A stretch of 64,000 bases of DNA, from positions 62,001 to 126,000 of the forward strand of contig CAZXLD010000005.1 of assembly GCA_964641965.1 (NCBI GenBank). The letters run 5' to 3'. Within the stretch, counting starts at the first letter, position 1. Each line of letters opens with the position of its first letter. Shown piece by piece: positions 35,204-44,155 of the stretch. This stretch comes from JAJDFU01 sp964641965 (lineage in GTDB: Bacteria > Bacteroidota > Bacteroidia > Chitinophagales > Saprospiraceae). The translations under genes were made by a program, and so were the position numbers. The notes beneath the pieces are model-generated. The model searched no databases. It had not been told where the DNA came from and saw only the letters and a program-made list of their open reading frames with translations.

Positions 35204-36412
35204 ATGAAGAGTAAATCGGTTTTAGGGGCTTTAATCTGTCTATTTTTGGTGGGCAAATCCTTTGGACAAAACTCCAAAGAATTTTTGGCTAAAGTTGTTC
35301 GTCAATTAGACCAGATCAAGTCGGCCAGTTATACTTCACGGACAGAAGCTTGGGATCCTGGTGATACGATTCCAAAGAGTACTAATTTTAGTTATGTAAA
35401 AGCAGTGGTTTATCCGCTTGACAGCGCAATTGGTGCAAGTTGGGTAAAATTAAACTTTTTGGATTCTACCCATTTGGAATTCGCATACAATGGTCATGCC
35501 AGAACCCTTATATATGATAATAGCAAAACCATTTACCTAGATAGTTTTAATGTAAGAAAATTACCGTTTCGTCCAGTTAGCGTTCCATTTTATTTCTATG
35601 CCAAAAGTATATTGAACTACATACTAAATACGGAGGATAGTATTGAAATTGAACAGAATGATTACCCAGAGGTAGTACACCTAAAATTGATAATAAAGGA
35701 GGATACCCAAGTTGAATTTTTTGGGACTGCCCATCATTTACCCAAACCTCCATATACGATGGCTGACCCTACTTCAAGGTATGAAATTTGGATCGATAAA
35801 TCGTCGCTCTTGCCTATTAAGGTGAGGAGGGAGATGTCGCACAGCATTAGTGTCGAAGCGGTGAGTAGTATAAAGTTTAATACGTTGAATATAAACGCAT
35901 TCAATCCTTCGGATTATTATCAGCAGGATTATGAGATTAAGTCTTACCGGGAGATGAGGCGTCAAGCAGGCAGGGCCAATTCCCTTCGAACGATCACGAA
36001 TAAAAAGGCACCGATTTGGGAGCTTGAGGAACCTAATGGTCAATCCTTGAGACTGGAGAATATTGAAAGTAAACAGGTATTAATTCAATTTACCAGCGTG
36101 AATTGTGGACCGTGTAGAGCTTCTATTCCGTTTCTCAACAAATTGCATTCGGAGCATAGTCGAGCAGAGTTGGAAGTCGTTGCCGTTGAATGTACCAGTG
36201 GGAATGCTACCGTGCTTGAGAAATATAAAACAAGAACTAATTTATTATATAAGCTGCTTCTAGCTAAAAAAGAAGATACAATTGCCAAAGACTACCAGAT
36301 AGAAGCATTTCCTACCTTCTTTCTACTCGATGAAGAACGGGTAATTCGGCAAGTATTTATAGGATATGGAGCAACTACAAAGGAAAAAATTATCAAGGCG
36401 ATAGGTAAATAA
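35204..36412 (+). CDS. TlpA-like thioredoxin-domain exported protein
   Basis: Predicted exported protein, 402 aa. Signal peptide 1-21 (ALICLFLVGKSFG). About 25-250 is a beta-rich region resembling outer-membrane-lipoprotein-sorting-like domains found in front of thioredoxins in Bacteroidota. From about 265 a TlpA/AhpC-TSA thioredoxin fold follows, with the active-site motif CGPC in IQFTSVNCGPCRASIPFLNKL near residue 300 and the cis-Pro segment AFPTFFLLDEE near 370. It probably acts as a disulfide reductase or exchanger in the periplasm. It is AT-rich and lies just right of the IS element. The partner is unknown. Confidence 0.82.
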   Translation: MKSKSVLGALICLFLVGKSFGQNSKEFLAKVVRQLDQIKSASYTSRTEAWDPGDTIPKSTNFSYVKAVVYPLDSAIGASWVKLNFLDSTHLEFAYNGHARTLIYDNSKTIYLDSFNVRKLPFRPVSVPFYFYAKSILNYILNTEDSIEIEQNDYPEVVHLKLIIKEDTQVEFFGTAHHLPKPPYTMADPTSRYEIWIDKSSLLPIKVRREMSHSISVEAVSSIKFNTLNINAFNPSDYYQQDYEIKSYREMRRQAGRANSLRTITNKKAPIWELEEPNGQSLRLENIESKQVLIQFTSVNCGPCRASIPFLNKLHSEHSRAELEVVAVECTSGNATVLEKYKTRTNLLYKLLLAKKEDTIAKDYQIEAFPTFFLLDEERVIRQVFIGYGATTKEKIIKAIGK

Positions 36413-36714
36413 AAGACTGCGACTCTTTTATTAAGAAATCTCCCCACGGCTAAAGATCAAGGTGTAATCGAACCCATTTTGTCCAGACATGGAGCCTAGT
36501 TGCAGATGCTGTTCCAATCAGTAGTTTATACTGCTAAACCTGGTCAACCTTGACAACAAGTGTTAGGATAAAGGATATTATATTATTCCAAGAAATGCTA
36601 CATTTTAGGGTCAGGTCGTTTTCAGCTTAAAATGGTATAAATTAATATATTGAGATGTGAGCCTTCTTTTGTAAAATAAGGATCTATTTTTTTAACACTT
36701 AACCTAAAACCGAA
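36413..36714. other. intergenic region, nothing convincing
   Basis: 302 bp, AT-rich. No open frame of note, no hairpin with a T-run, and no full TAnnTTTG box close to the sulfatase start. The stretch TATTTTTTTAAC about 30 bp before the ATG could be part of a promoter but does not match the consensus. Confidence 0.3.
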
Positions 36715-39078
36715 ATGAGATACTTGACCTTACTCTTTGCTCTATTGATTGCTGGTTGTCAACCTCAAGAGGATACCGAAACAGCGAGCCTTTCGGATGG
36801 TATTGATAGAACCATTCTCCCCATTCAAGTTCCTTCAAAAGATCCGATCACCGAAATGGATGCTCGAAATGTAAAAGTACCTGATCGATTTGAAGTAAAA
36901 GCGCCGGAAGGAGCCCCCAATGTAGTGATCGTTTTAATTGACGACATTGGATTTGGTGCAACCAGTACGTTCGGTGGCGCCATACAGACACCTACTTTTG
37001 ATCGCCTGGCAAATAATGGATTGCGTTTTAGCCGCTTCCATACTACTGCACTCTGTTCGCCAACTCGAGCTTCTCTGTTGTCTGGACGAAATCATCACAA
37101 TGTAAATGTGGGTTCCGTAATGGAGGTGGCCACTGGATTTCCTGGTAATTTGGGCGAACGGCCCGATGATGCCAAGTATGTGGCAGAAACCCTTCGCCAA
37201 AATGGGTACAGTACCGCGGCTTTTGGGAAATGGCACGAAACCGCTACCTGGGAAGTATCCGTTTCCGGGCCCTATTTCCGATGGCCAACCAACTCCGGTT
37301 TTGACAAATTTTATGGATTCATTGGAGGGGAAACCAATCAGTGGGATCCTGTAATATTTGATGGTGTGACCAAGGTAAGCAAGAAGGACAATCCGGATTA
37401 TCATTTTACCACAGACATGACCAATGAGGTTGTTGAATGGATTAAATTCCAGCAAGCCATGACACCGGATAAGCCCTTTATGGTCTATTATGCAACAGGG
37501 GCGGTGCATGCCCCACATCATGCTCCTAAGGAATGGATAGAGAAATACAAAGGTAAATTCAACGGTGGTTGGGACCAATTGCGAGCAGCGACTTTACAGC
37601 GCCAGAAAGACCTGGGTATTGTACCCCAAGATGCGGTTTTGGCTCCAAAACCAGCGGATATCAAAGATTGGGATCAACTGACTGAACAGGAGCAGCAGCT
37701 ATTTGCAGTCCAAATGGAAACGTATGCCGCATTTACAGCACACACGGATCATGAAGTAGGCCGGCTGGTGGATGCCATTGAGGAAGTTGGCGTGCTGGAC
37801 AATACCCTCTTCATTTACATTATGGGTGATAATGGATCGAGTGCAGAAGGCGGCTTAACCGGCACATTCAATGAGCTCATTCATTTGAATGGCAATTTTG
37901 AAGCAGAAACCATAGATGACATGTTGAAACGGACCCCTGAATGGGGTGGTCCGGAGTCTTTCCCACATATGGCGGCCGGTTGGGCGGTAGCAACAGATGT
38001 GCCTTTTAGTTGGACCAAGCAAATGGCGGCTGATTTTGGGGGTACGCGCAATGGTATGGTTATGCATTGGCCAAATGGGTTTAAATCTCGTGGAGAGGTC
38101 AGGGGGCAGTGGCATCATGTTAATGATGTTGCCTCTACGATCCTGGAGGCTACCAAGCTCCCGGAACCAAAAATGATCAATGGGGTCGAGCAAAAACCGA
38201 TGGATGGGGTGAGCATGCTTTATGCAGCGGATGATCCGAATGCTGCTGGGAGGCATGAAACTCAATATTTTGAGATGTTTGGCAATCGAGCCATTTATCA
38301 CGAAGGGTGGCTGGCCAGAGTAGTGCACCGGGTTCCCTGGCAGAATGCACCTCTGAATACCTTGCAGGAAGACAAATGGGAACTATACAATACGGAAGAA
38401 GACTACAGCCTGGTAAATGATCTGGCCGATGAAAACCCCGGAAAGTTGGCGGAACTTCAAGCATTATTCGAAAAAGAAGCCATCCAAAACAATGTATACC
38501 CTTTAGATGATCGGGTCTATGAACGATTTAATGCAGCCATCGCCGGCCGTCCTGATTTAATGGGGGACCGCAGAAGTTTGACTTTATCCGATGGTATGGA
38601 AGGCATTTTGGAAAATACCTTTTTGAACATTAAAAACAATTCAAAGACCATTGAGGCCGAACTTCAGTTGGATGGGAATGATAAGGGCATCATCCTCTGC
38701 CAAGGGGGCAAGTTTGGAGGTTGGGCTCTATATATGAATAATGGAAGACCTGCCTATACTTACAATTGGTACGGTCTGGAAAGTTATACCATTACTTCTC
38801 CCAAGAAGATAAAAGCGGGTGCCGCCAAGGTCAAACTTGAATTTACCTACGATGGAGACGGAAATGGGAAAGGGGGTACAGCAGTGCTGCTGGTAAATGG
38901 TGAAAAAATGGCAGAAGGCCGGGTGGAGCAAACCCAACCGTCGGTTTTCTCTGCGGATGAAACGGCGGATGTTGGTAAGGATGATGCCACACAAGTGGTT
39001 TATCAGGTGTTTAAAAATGTCGAGGATTCAGAATTTACCGGCTCAGTGAAAAAGGTGACGATCAGCATTTCGGAGTAG
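36715..39078 (+). CDS. arylsulfatase-type sulfatase lipoprotein
   Basis: Predicted exported sulfatase, 787 aa. The N-terminus MRYLTLLFALLIAGCQ is a lipoprotein signal (lipobox Cys at 15). The metal-site motif VIVLIDDIGFGATSTFGG is near residue 70. The formylglycine motif CSPTRASLLSGRNHH is near residue 119; its Cys is oxidised to the catalytic formylglycine by a maturase not found in this window. FGKWHE and the second metal-binding stretch IYIMGDNGSSAEGG follow. The C-terminal third holds a beta-rich domain (about 640-787). The length and C-terminal extension fit the large arylsulfatase subgroup. It probably desulfates algal or animal polysaccharides; the substrate is unknown. No susCD genes accompany it. 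Confidence 0.92.
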   Translation: MRYLTLLFALLIAGCQPQEDTETASLSDGIDRTILPIQVPSKDPITEMDARNVKVPDRFEVKAPEGAPNVVIVLIDDIGFGATSTFGGAIQTPTFDRLANNGLRFSRFHTTALCSPTRASLLSGRNHHNVNVGSVMEVATGFPGNLGERPDDAKYVAETLRQNGYSTAAFGKWHETATWEVSVSGPYFRWPTNSGFDKFYGFIGGETNQWDPVIFDGVTKVSKKDNPDYHFTTDMTNEVVEWIKFQQAMTPDKPFMVYYATGAVHAPHHAPKEWIEKYKGKFNGGWDQLRAATLQRQKDLGIVPQDAVLAPKPADIKDWDQLTEQEQQLFAVQMETYAAFTAHTDHEVGRLVDAIEEVGVLDNTLFIYIMGDNGSSAEGGLTGTFNELIHLNGNFEAETIDDMLKRTPEWGGPESFPHMAAGWAVATDVPFSWTKQMAADFGGTRNGMVMHWPNGFKSRGEVRGQWHHVNDVASTILEATKLPEPKMINGVEQKPMDGVSMLYAADDPNAAGRHETQYFEMFGNRAIYHEGWLARVVHRVPWQNAPLNTLQEDKWELYNTEEDYSLVNDLADENPGKLAELQALFEKEAIQNNVYPLDDRVYERFNAAIAGRPDLMGDRRSLTLSDGMEGILENTFLNIKNNSKTIEAELQLDGNDKGIILCQGGKFGGWALYMNNGRPAYTYNWYGLESYTITSPKKIKAGAAKVKLEFTYDGDGNGKGGTAVLLVNGEKMAEGRVEQTQPSVFSADETADVGKDDATQVVYQVFKNVEDSEFTGSVKKVTISISE

Positions 39079-39184
39079 ATACCCGATCTTGTTTGTGCTC
39101 AACAGGTACCGGGTAACTCCAAGTTACTCGGCAACTGATCTTTTTTAATTTGCTTCCGTATTCTATCTGTCTAAACGAAGTTCC

Positions 39185-40165
39185 ATGCAATACCGAAAAC
39201 TGGGGAAAACCGATTGGTCCATATCTGAAATAAGTTTGGGCACCTGGCAGGTTGGAGGTAAATGGGGTACTGATTTTAGCCATGAAAATGCAGATGCGAT
39301 CCTAAATACGGCTGTAGATCAGGGGGTAAATTTTATAGATACGGCTGATGTGTATGGCGAGGGTGAAAGCGAACAGGCGGTAGGCAGGCTCGTGAAAAAC
39401 CGGTCCGAACGTATTTATATAGCTACTAAATGCGGTCGGAAATTACAGCCGCACACCAACGAGTCTTACACCCCGGAAGCATTGAGGAGGTTTGTGGAGG
39501 ACAGCCTGCGCAACATGGGGCTTGAGCGGATTGATCTGATTCAACTGCATTGTCCACCCTGGGAGGTGTACTATCGGCCGGAGATATTCGACCTATTTGA
39601 TAGACTTAAGGAGGAAGGAAAGATTGCATATCTGGGCGTAAGTGTGGAAAAGGTAGAGGAAGCCCTTAAAGCAATTGAATACCCAAATGTGGCATCAGTC
39701 CAGATCATTTTCAATATGTTCCGGCAGCGACCGGCTGAACTTTTTTTTCGGGAAGCTCGGGAAAAAGATATTGGTATCCTGGCCCGCGTGCCGCTGGCGA
39801 GTGGATTATTGACGGGTAAATTCTCCAAGGCATCTACTTTTGGGCCTGGCGATCACCGATATTTCAACCGGGATGGAGCCGGCTTCGACAAAGGAGAGAC
39901 CTTTTCAGGTGTGGATTATGCGTTGGGACTTGAGGTGGTTGCTGATTTGAAATCGATGTTTCCCCAGTTTGAACTTAGCCAGCTGGCTTTACAATGGGTT
40001 TTAAGCTTTCCGGAGGTTAGCTGTGTGATTCCAGGGGCTTCTCGCAAAGAACAGCTATCGTCCAATCTGAGGGCCTTTCAGCAGGATCTTGAGGAATCAG
40101 ATTTGAAAGCCATTGCGGAGCTGTACCATGCCCGGATTAAGAATGAAGTGCATCAGTTGTGGTAG
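39185..40165 (+). CDS. aldo/keto reductase
   Basis: Predicted NADPH-dependent aldo/keto reductase, 326 aa, TIM barrel. The catalytic tetrad is visible: Asp and Tyr in DTADVYGEGESEQAVGR (near residues 52-57), Lys in YIATKCGRKL and His in IDLIQLHCPPWE. It resembles the YdjG/Tas-like family with the start MQYRKLGKTDWSISEISLGT. The coenzyme-binding end (CVIPGASRKEQLSSNL) is intact. The substrate is unknown. Its 73-bp upstream region and first codons recur as a fragment at 32716-32831 in the same orientation, so the gene had a second copy nearby. It ends 140 bp before the tRNA-Leu cluster. Confidence 0.9.
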   Translation: MQYRKLGKTDWSISEISLGTWQVGGKWGTDFSHENADAILNTAVDQGVNFIDTADVYGEGESEQAVGRLVKNRSERIYIATKCGRKLQPHTNESYTPEALRRFVEDSLRNMGLERIDLIQLHCPPWEVYYRPEIFDLFDRLKEEGKIAYLGVSVEKVEEALKAIEYPNVASVQIIFNMFRQRPAELFFREAREKDIGILARVPLASGLLTGKFSKASTFGPGDHRYFNRDGAGFDKGETFSGVDYALGLEVVADLKSMFPQFELSQLALQWVLSFPEVSCVIPGASRKEQLSSNLRAFQQDLEESDLKAIAELYHARIKNEVHQLW

Positions 40166-40305
40166 GTCATGATCTGGTAGGAGAGTAGATCTAGCTGCTC
40201 CGCATTGGAGTTAGCGAGCAACTATTTGTACCAAGTCCAAAGGACTTGGCTCGAACTGTATTTGAAAACAAAAAAGCCTCGCAGTTGGAAAACTACGAAG
40301 CTTCG

Positions 40306-40387
40306 TGCCCGAGGGGGGACTCGAACCCCCACGCCTTGCGGCACACGCACCTGAAACGTGCGCGTCTACCAATTTCGCCACCCGGGC
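40306..40387 (-). tRNA. tRNA-Leu (anticodon CAG)
   Basis: On the minus strand an 82-nt cloverleaf reads 5' GCCCGGG acceptor, D-arm GCGAAATTGGTAGACGC, anticodon stem CACGT/GCGTG with loop TTCAGGT (anticodon CAG), a long type II variable arm, T-arm GGGGGTTCGAGTCCCCC, then CTCGGGC and discriminator A. CCA is not encoded. It reads CUG codons. Confidence 0.95.
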
Positions 40388-40499
40388 TGAACCAGGGATT
40401 ATAATTGAAATCCCCGTAAACTCTTTATGTGCTGGCGCACGTTTCGTCCGCGCTTGTGCTGATAGGCTGACAAAGCAAAGCAAGGCAGCTTCATCAGTA

Positions 40500-40522
40500 T
40501 CTACCAATTTCGCCACCCGGGC
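40500..40522 (-). repeat. 5' fragment of tRNA-Leu(CAG)
   Basis: An exact 23-bp copy of the acceptor 5' strand and D-arm of the neighbouring tRNA-Leu, in the same orientation, ending at the same point in the D-loop (GGTAGA). The sequence then runs into unrelated bases with no matching acceptor 3' strand, so it cannot fold as a tRNA. It is a remnant of a tandem tRNA duplication. Confidence 0.85.
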
Positions 40523-40562
40523 GTAGATGTAACAAACGCCCCAATTCGATTGGAGCGTTTCG

Positions 40563-40646
40563 TACCGAAGGTGGGACTCGAACCCACACGGTATTGCTAC
40601 CACTGGATTTTGAATCCAGCGCGTCTACCAGTTCCGCCACTTCGGC
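40563..40646 (-). tRNA. tRNA-Leu (anticodon CAA)
   Basis: Minus-strand 84-nt cloverleaf: acceptor GCCGAAG, D-arm GCGGAACTGGTAGACGC, anticodon stem CTGGA/TCCAG with loop TTCAAAA (anticodon CAA), a long variable arm, T-arm GTGGGTTCGAGTCCCAC, then CTTCGGT and discriminator A. It reads UUG codons. It lies 29 bp after the end of the hscB-like gene, possibly on the same transcript. Confidence 0.95.
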
Positions 40647-40675
40647 ATCAAAAATCATTTCCAACCTCGCTTCGT

Positions 40676-41197
40676 TTAGCGGGACGCAAATTTATTCAAA
40701 TTCTCTCGTACCCGCAACAGGTAGCGTTTTTTTAAGTAGTAATCCTTGATTTTGTCCAATCCAGCCGGATTATCCTCCGAATAACTTTGTAATGCTGGCT
40801 CTACCTCTGCTTGTAATCGATCCTCTAAAGTCTTTAAGTCTGTCTGTACCTGCTGGTAAGCCGTCGGGTCAAAATCAAACTCCAATTCCATCAACTGCTC
40901 ATTGACTTCCATCATCTCCATCAGAAATTCCTGGGGAATATCCTTGTTCTCCCCTTCTTCACCCAACACCCCTTTCTTCCGCAGGATATACTGCATCCGT
41001 TTATCAAAATCAGCAAGCGTCTTGTAAGCCAGATTATTCAGGGTGGATAATTCCAAGATTTCCGCCTGCTTTTCTTCCGATTCCAGCGTATAGAAATCGG
41101 GATGATACTTTTTACTGTTGGCATAGTATTTCCCCTTCAACGCGGCTTCATCCAACAGAAAAGCAACCGGCAACTCGAAAAACTCGAAATAGTGCAT
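40676..41197 (-). CDS. HscB-like Fe-S assembly co-chaperone (J domain)
   Basis: Predicted J-domain protein of the HscB type, 173 aa. It starts MHYFEFFELPVAFLLDEAAL, with YYANSKKYHPDFYTLESEE carrying the J-domain HPD motif near residue 34. A C-terminal helical domain (MEMMEVNEQLMELEFDFDP) corresponds to the IscU-binding part of HscB. In the family it delivers IscU to an Hsp70 for Fe-S cluster transfer. No hscA, iscU or ferredoxin gene is near, so DnaK may be the partner here; that is inference. It begins 2 bp after the rseP stop, so the two are co-transcribed. Confidence 0.82.
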   Translation of the reverse strand: MHYFEFFELPVAFLLDEAALKGKYYANSKKYHPDFYTLESEEKQAEILELSTLNNLAYKTLADFDKRMQYILRKKGVLGEEGENKDIPQEFLMEMMEVNEQLMELEFDFDPTAYQQVQTDLKTLEDRLQAEVEPALQSYSEDNPAGLDKIKDYYLKKRYLLRVRENLNKFASR

Positions 41198-41199
41198 GC

Positions 41200-42531
41200 T
41201 TAAAGCGTTCCTCTCAGCCAGCGCAATACATCCAATCCATTTACATACAAGACCAGTCCGATCACCAGCACAAATCCGACCAGGGTAGCATATTCCATAA
41301 ACTTGTCGCTTGGCTTGCGGCCGCTTACCACTTCATACAATAGGAACATGACATGACCTCCATCCAGGGCAGGGATAGGGAGTAAATTCATGAAAGCCAG
41401 AATCAGAGATAAGATGGCTGTCATGGTCCAGAAACGCTCCCAGTTCCAGGTAGGTCCATACATGCTGGCAATAGTACCGAATCCGCCCAGGCTATCCTCC
41501 GCGTTGATTCGGCCCCGGAACATTTGCCCAAAGGCTTTGACCTGATCGGTGAGCAAGCCCCAACCTTTGACCACGCCTGCAGGCATGGCCTCACCCAGGC
41601 TGTATTCTTTGCGCTCCGTTTCCGGTTGATAGGAAGCCAGCCCAATTTGCCCTTCTTCATTGACCTGGACCTCAATGGTCATGGTGTCGGTTTCATTGCG
41701 TATCAGTCCCACTTGAAGCACATCACTTTCGCGCTCTCGCTTGGCTCTGTCAAACTCGTGGAAGTATTCGGTGGGTTTCCCATTCAGGGATATGATGTGG
41801 TCATCCTTCTTGAAACCTGCTTTTTCTCCGGGAAAGCCTTCGGCCACTTGCTCGACTACAAAGGGGTAGCGAAAACTGAATAAGAAAGATCGCATCTTCC
41901 GGCTGGACAATAATTTGGAGTACTCTTCTCCAACTTGTACTTCTTGTTCCTGCCCATCCCGGCGTACAGTAATCGTCCGTACATCATTCACCACGATCTC
42001 CCGGATGACGGCAGTATTGCTGAAGCGCTCAAAAGGGGTATCCCCAACCGATAAAATAAAATCCCCGTCTCGGAGCCCCATTTCATGCCCTAGGCTATCG
42101 GTGTAGATACCGTACACCATGTTGCTGGAGGGGTAATATTCTTCGCCATAGGTCCACAAGACCATGGCGTAGATGAAGAATCCAAGGATCAAATTCACAG
42201 TAACTCCTCCCAGCATTATGATTAGGCGTTGCCAGGCGGGTTTGGAGCGAAATTCCCATTCTTGCGGCGGTTGTTTGAGCTGCTCCCGGTCAAAACTTTC
42301 GTCGACCATGCCGGACAGCTTCACATAGCCTCCTAAAGGAAGCCACCCAATTCCATATTCGGTATCACCTACTTTTTTCTTTAGAAGGGAGAACCAGGGG
42401 TCAAAGAAGAGATAAAATTTTTCAACTCTTACTCCAAATAGTCGAGCCGGTAAAAAGTGCCCCAGTTCGTGCAGTACGATTAGGATAGACAAACTGAGCA
42501 TCAATTGCCCCGCAGTGATCAAAACACCCAT
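41200..42531 (-). CDS. rseP: RseP-type site-2 membrane metalloprotease
   Basis: Predicted intramembrane zinc protease of the M50 family, 443 aa. The zinc motif HELGH lies in the first membrane helix (LSILIVLHELGHFLPARLFG, near residues 20-25). A PDZ-like region lies in the middle (about 200-290, VEQVAEGFPGEKAGFKKDDH). The second zinc ligand is in NLLPIPALDGGHVMF near residue 388. Such enzymes release membrane-bound anti-sigma factors or clear signal-peptide remnants. The substrate is unknown here. In many bacteria rseP sits with dxr and bamA; here it is followed by the hscB-like gene instead. Confidence 0.93.
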   Translation of the reverse strand: MGVLITAGQLMLSLSILIVLHELGHFLPARLFGVRVEKFYLFFDPWFSLLKKKVGDTEYGIGWLPLGGYVKLSGMVDESFDREQLKQPPQEWEFRSKPAWQRLIIMLGGVTVNLILGFFIYAMVLWTYGEEYYPSSNMVYGIYTDSLGHEMGLRDGDFILSVGDTPFERFSNTAVIREIVVNDVRTITVRRDGQEQEVQVGEEYSKLLSSRKMRSFLFSFRYPFVVEQVAEGFPGEKAGFKKDDHIISLNGKPTEYFHEFDRAKRERESDVLQVGLIRNETDTMTIEVQVNEEGQIGLASYQPETERKEYSLGEAMPAGVVKGWGLLTDQVKAFGQMFRGRINAEDSLGGFGTIASMYGPTWNWERFWTMTAILSLILAFMNLLPIPALDGGHVMFLLYEVVSGRKPSDKFMEYATLVGFVLVIGLVLYVNGLDVLRWLRGTL

Positions 42532-42606
42532 ACTTTCTTTTAATTAGTATCCTCTTGCTAATGGGAAATCAACAGGTATAATAGTACCTTGGTTGTAAAG
42601 CGACCA

Positions 42607-42614
42607 CAAAGGTA
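42607..42614 (-). promoter_or_regulatory. putative -7 box for rseP
   Basis: On the minus strand this is TACCTTTG, a TAnnTTTG match 75 bp upstream of the rseP ATG. The nearest upstream TTG is only 12 bp away, so the -33 element is unconvincing. Confidence 0.3.
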
Positions 42615-42675
42615 GAGGTAATTAAGCAAATTTTAGAAGTATGCCTGCCGGGCAACGATTCAGCTTATCCCCAAA

Positions 42676-43374
42676 ATGATTCTTTTTTATACTCCTGAAG
42701 TTTCTGGCAATACAGCTATTTTCCCTCCTGAAGAATCCAAACACATCGGTCAGGTACTACGAAAGCAGGCTGGAGGGCAGCTCACTTTTGTAGATGGGCA
42801 GGGAGGTAGGTACCTCGGTCAAATTGAACAGATTGATCGAAAAGGCTGCCAGGTGACTATTCTCGATAAAAAGCAAATACCCAAGCGCCCGTTTCGATTG
42901 CACCTGGCGATTGCCCCGACAAAACAGCCTTCACGCATGGAGTGGCTCCTTGAAAAAGTGACTGAAATCGGGGTGGAGGAAATTACCTTGCTGGAGTGCC
43001 GGCGATCCGAACGGCAACGGGTGAAGTTGGACCGGTGGGAGCGGATCCTCCAATCTGCCATGAAGCAGTCTCTTCAGGCGTATTTGCCTCAATTGAATGA
43101 GGTAGTTTCTTTTGACCGATTTATAGAGCAAGACCCCAATCCACAAAAGTTTATTGGCTGGTGTGCGGAAACCGAAAAGGACCATTTGAAGAACAACCTG
43201 CAAGCGGGAATAGACGTTAGTGTATTGATTGGTCCGGAAGGGGATTTCACGGACGAAGAGGTGAAGCAGGCGCGAGAAATGGGCTACAAACCCATTAAGC
43301 TGGGGCCAAATCGCCTCCGGACGGAGACGGCAGGACTGATCGCCTGCCATATTGTGAATTTGATTAACGAATGA
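42676..43374 (+). CDS. rsmE: 16S rRNA m3U1498 methyltransferase
   Basis: Predicted RsmE, a SPOUT-class methyltransferase that makes N3-methyluridine at 16S rRNA position 1498. The protein is 232 aa. The N-terminal PUA-like part has ESKHIGQVLRKQAGGQLTFV. The SPOUT core includes KQPSRMEWLLEKVTEIGVEE, ECRRSERQ and the SAM-knot motifs LIGPEGDFTDEEVKQA and KLGPNRLRTETAGLIA near the C-terminus. All family hallmarks are present. The next gene starts 4 bp after its stop, suggesting co-transcription with the DUF4159 gene. Confidence 0.95.
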   Translation: MILFYTPEVSGNTAIFPPEESKHIGQVLRKQAGGQLTFVDGQGGRYLGQIEQIDRKGCQVTILDKKQIPKRPFRLHLAIAPTKQPSRMEWLLEKVTEIGVEEITLLECRRSERQRVKLDRWERILQSAMKQSLQAYLPQLNEVVSFDRFIEQDPNPQKFIGWCAETEKDHLKNNLQAGIDVSVLIGPEGDFTDEEVKQAREMGYKPIKLGPNRLRTETAGLIACHIVNLINE

Positions 43375-43378
43375 GGTT

Positions 43379-44038
43379 ATGATCATACGATTGGGACTAC
43401 TTTTATTGACATTGACCCTGTTATCCACGGCTCCCGAAACAGACAGCCGCTTGCGTATGGCTTTGCTCAAATACCGGGGTGGGGGCGACTGGTATTCCAA
43501 TCCCACTTCTTTACCCAATCTGGCCCGCTTCTGTAACGACAATCTAGGAACCCGCATCAATCCAGACTATGGTACGGTGGAGGTGGGCAGCGCCGAACTA
43601 TTTGATTTTGCTTTCCTACACATGACCGGTCATGGTAACGTGGTCTTTTCAGCAGCCGAAGCGGAAAACCTTGCCAACTATCTCAAAGCGGGAGGCTTTC
43701 TGCACATTGACGACAATTACGGAATGGATCCCTACGTCCGGGAGGCTATGAAAAAAGTATTCCCGGATCAGGAGTTTATCGAACTTCCGTTTGAGCACCC
43801 GATCTACCATCAAAAGTTTGAATTTTCCAAAGGGTTGCCCAAAGTGCATAAGCACGATGAGAAACCGCCCCAGGGCTTTGGCCTGTTTTGGGAAGGACGT
43901 CTGGTGGTATTTTATTCCTACGAATGTGACCTGGGAGATGGATGGGAAGATCCTGATGTACACAACGACCCTCCGGAGGTTCGACTACAAGCCCTTCGAA
44001 TGGGGGCCAATATTGTGCAACACGCTTTTGAGCAGTAA
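43379..44038 (+). CDS. DUF4159 exported protein
   Basis: Predicted exported DUF4159 protein, 219 aa, with a short hydrophobic N-terminus (LGLLLLTLTLLSTAP). The core has YRGGGDWYSNPTSLPNLARF, a GHGNVVFS segment, LKAGGFLHIDDNYG and PEVRLQALRMGANIVQHAF, the usual family pattern. DUF4159 domains are glutamine-amidotransferase-like folds of unknown function, often found at the C-terminus of BatA-type membrane proteins; here the domain stands alone. It lies 4 bp after rsmE. No catalytic triad could be assigned. Confidence 0.88.
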   Translation: MIIRLGLLLLTLTLLSTAPETDSRLRMALLKYRGGGDWYSNPTSLPNLARFCNDNLGTRINPDYGTVEVGSAELFDFAFLHMTGHGNVVFSAAEAENLANYLKAGGFLHIDDNYGMDPYVREAMKKVFPDQEFIELPFEHPIYHQKFEFSKGLPKVHKHDEKPPQGFGLFWEGRLVVFYSYECDLGDGWEDPDVHNDPPEVRLQALRMGANIVQHAFEQ

Positions 44039-44155
44039 CTGCCGGTATTGGCAACAGGCATTGAGTAAAAGAAGATTTGATCAATAAGACCTGAAAAGGT
44101 TCACACTGTACCGTTTTGAAGCTCTATCTATTCCACTTCTTAATCGGTCTTTGTT

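Noticed and set aside
33745..39227. composite transposon carrying the sulfatase
   Set aside because: Only one IS copy is present; the second flank is the reductase repeat, not an IS end.
40388..40522. a second functional tRNA-Leu or an intron-containing tRNA
   Set aside because: The fragment lacks an acceptor 3' strand, anticodon stem and T-arm in order; no partner sequence completes it.
40211..40603. 130-codon minus-strand frame containing ARVAKLVD strings
   Set aside because: It is a translation of the tRNA-Leu gene and its 5' fragment; ARVAKLVDA is the well-known false protein from type II tRNA sequence.
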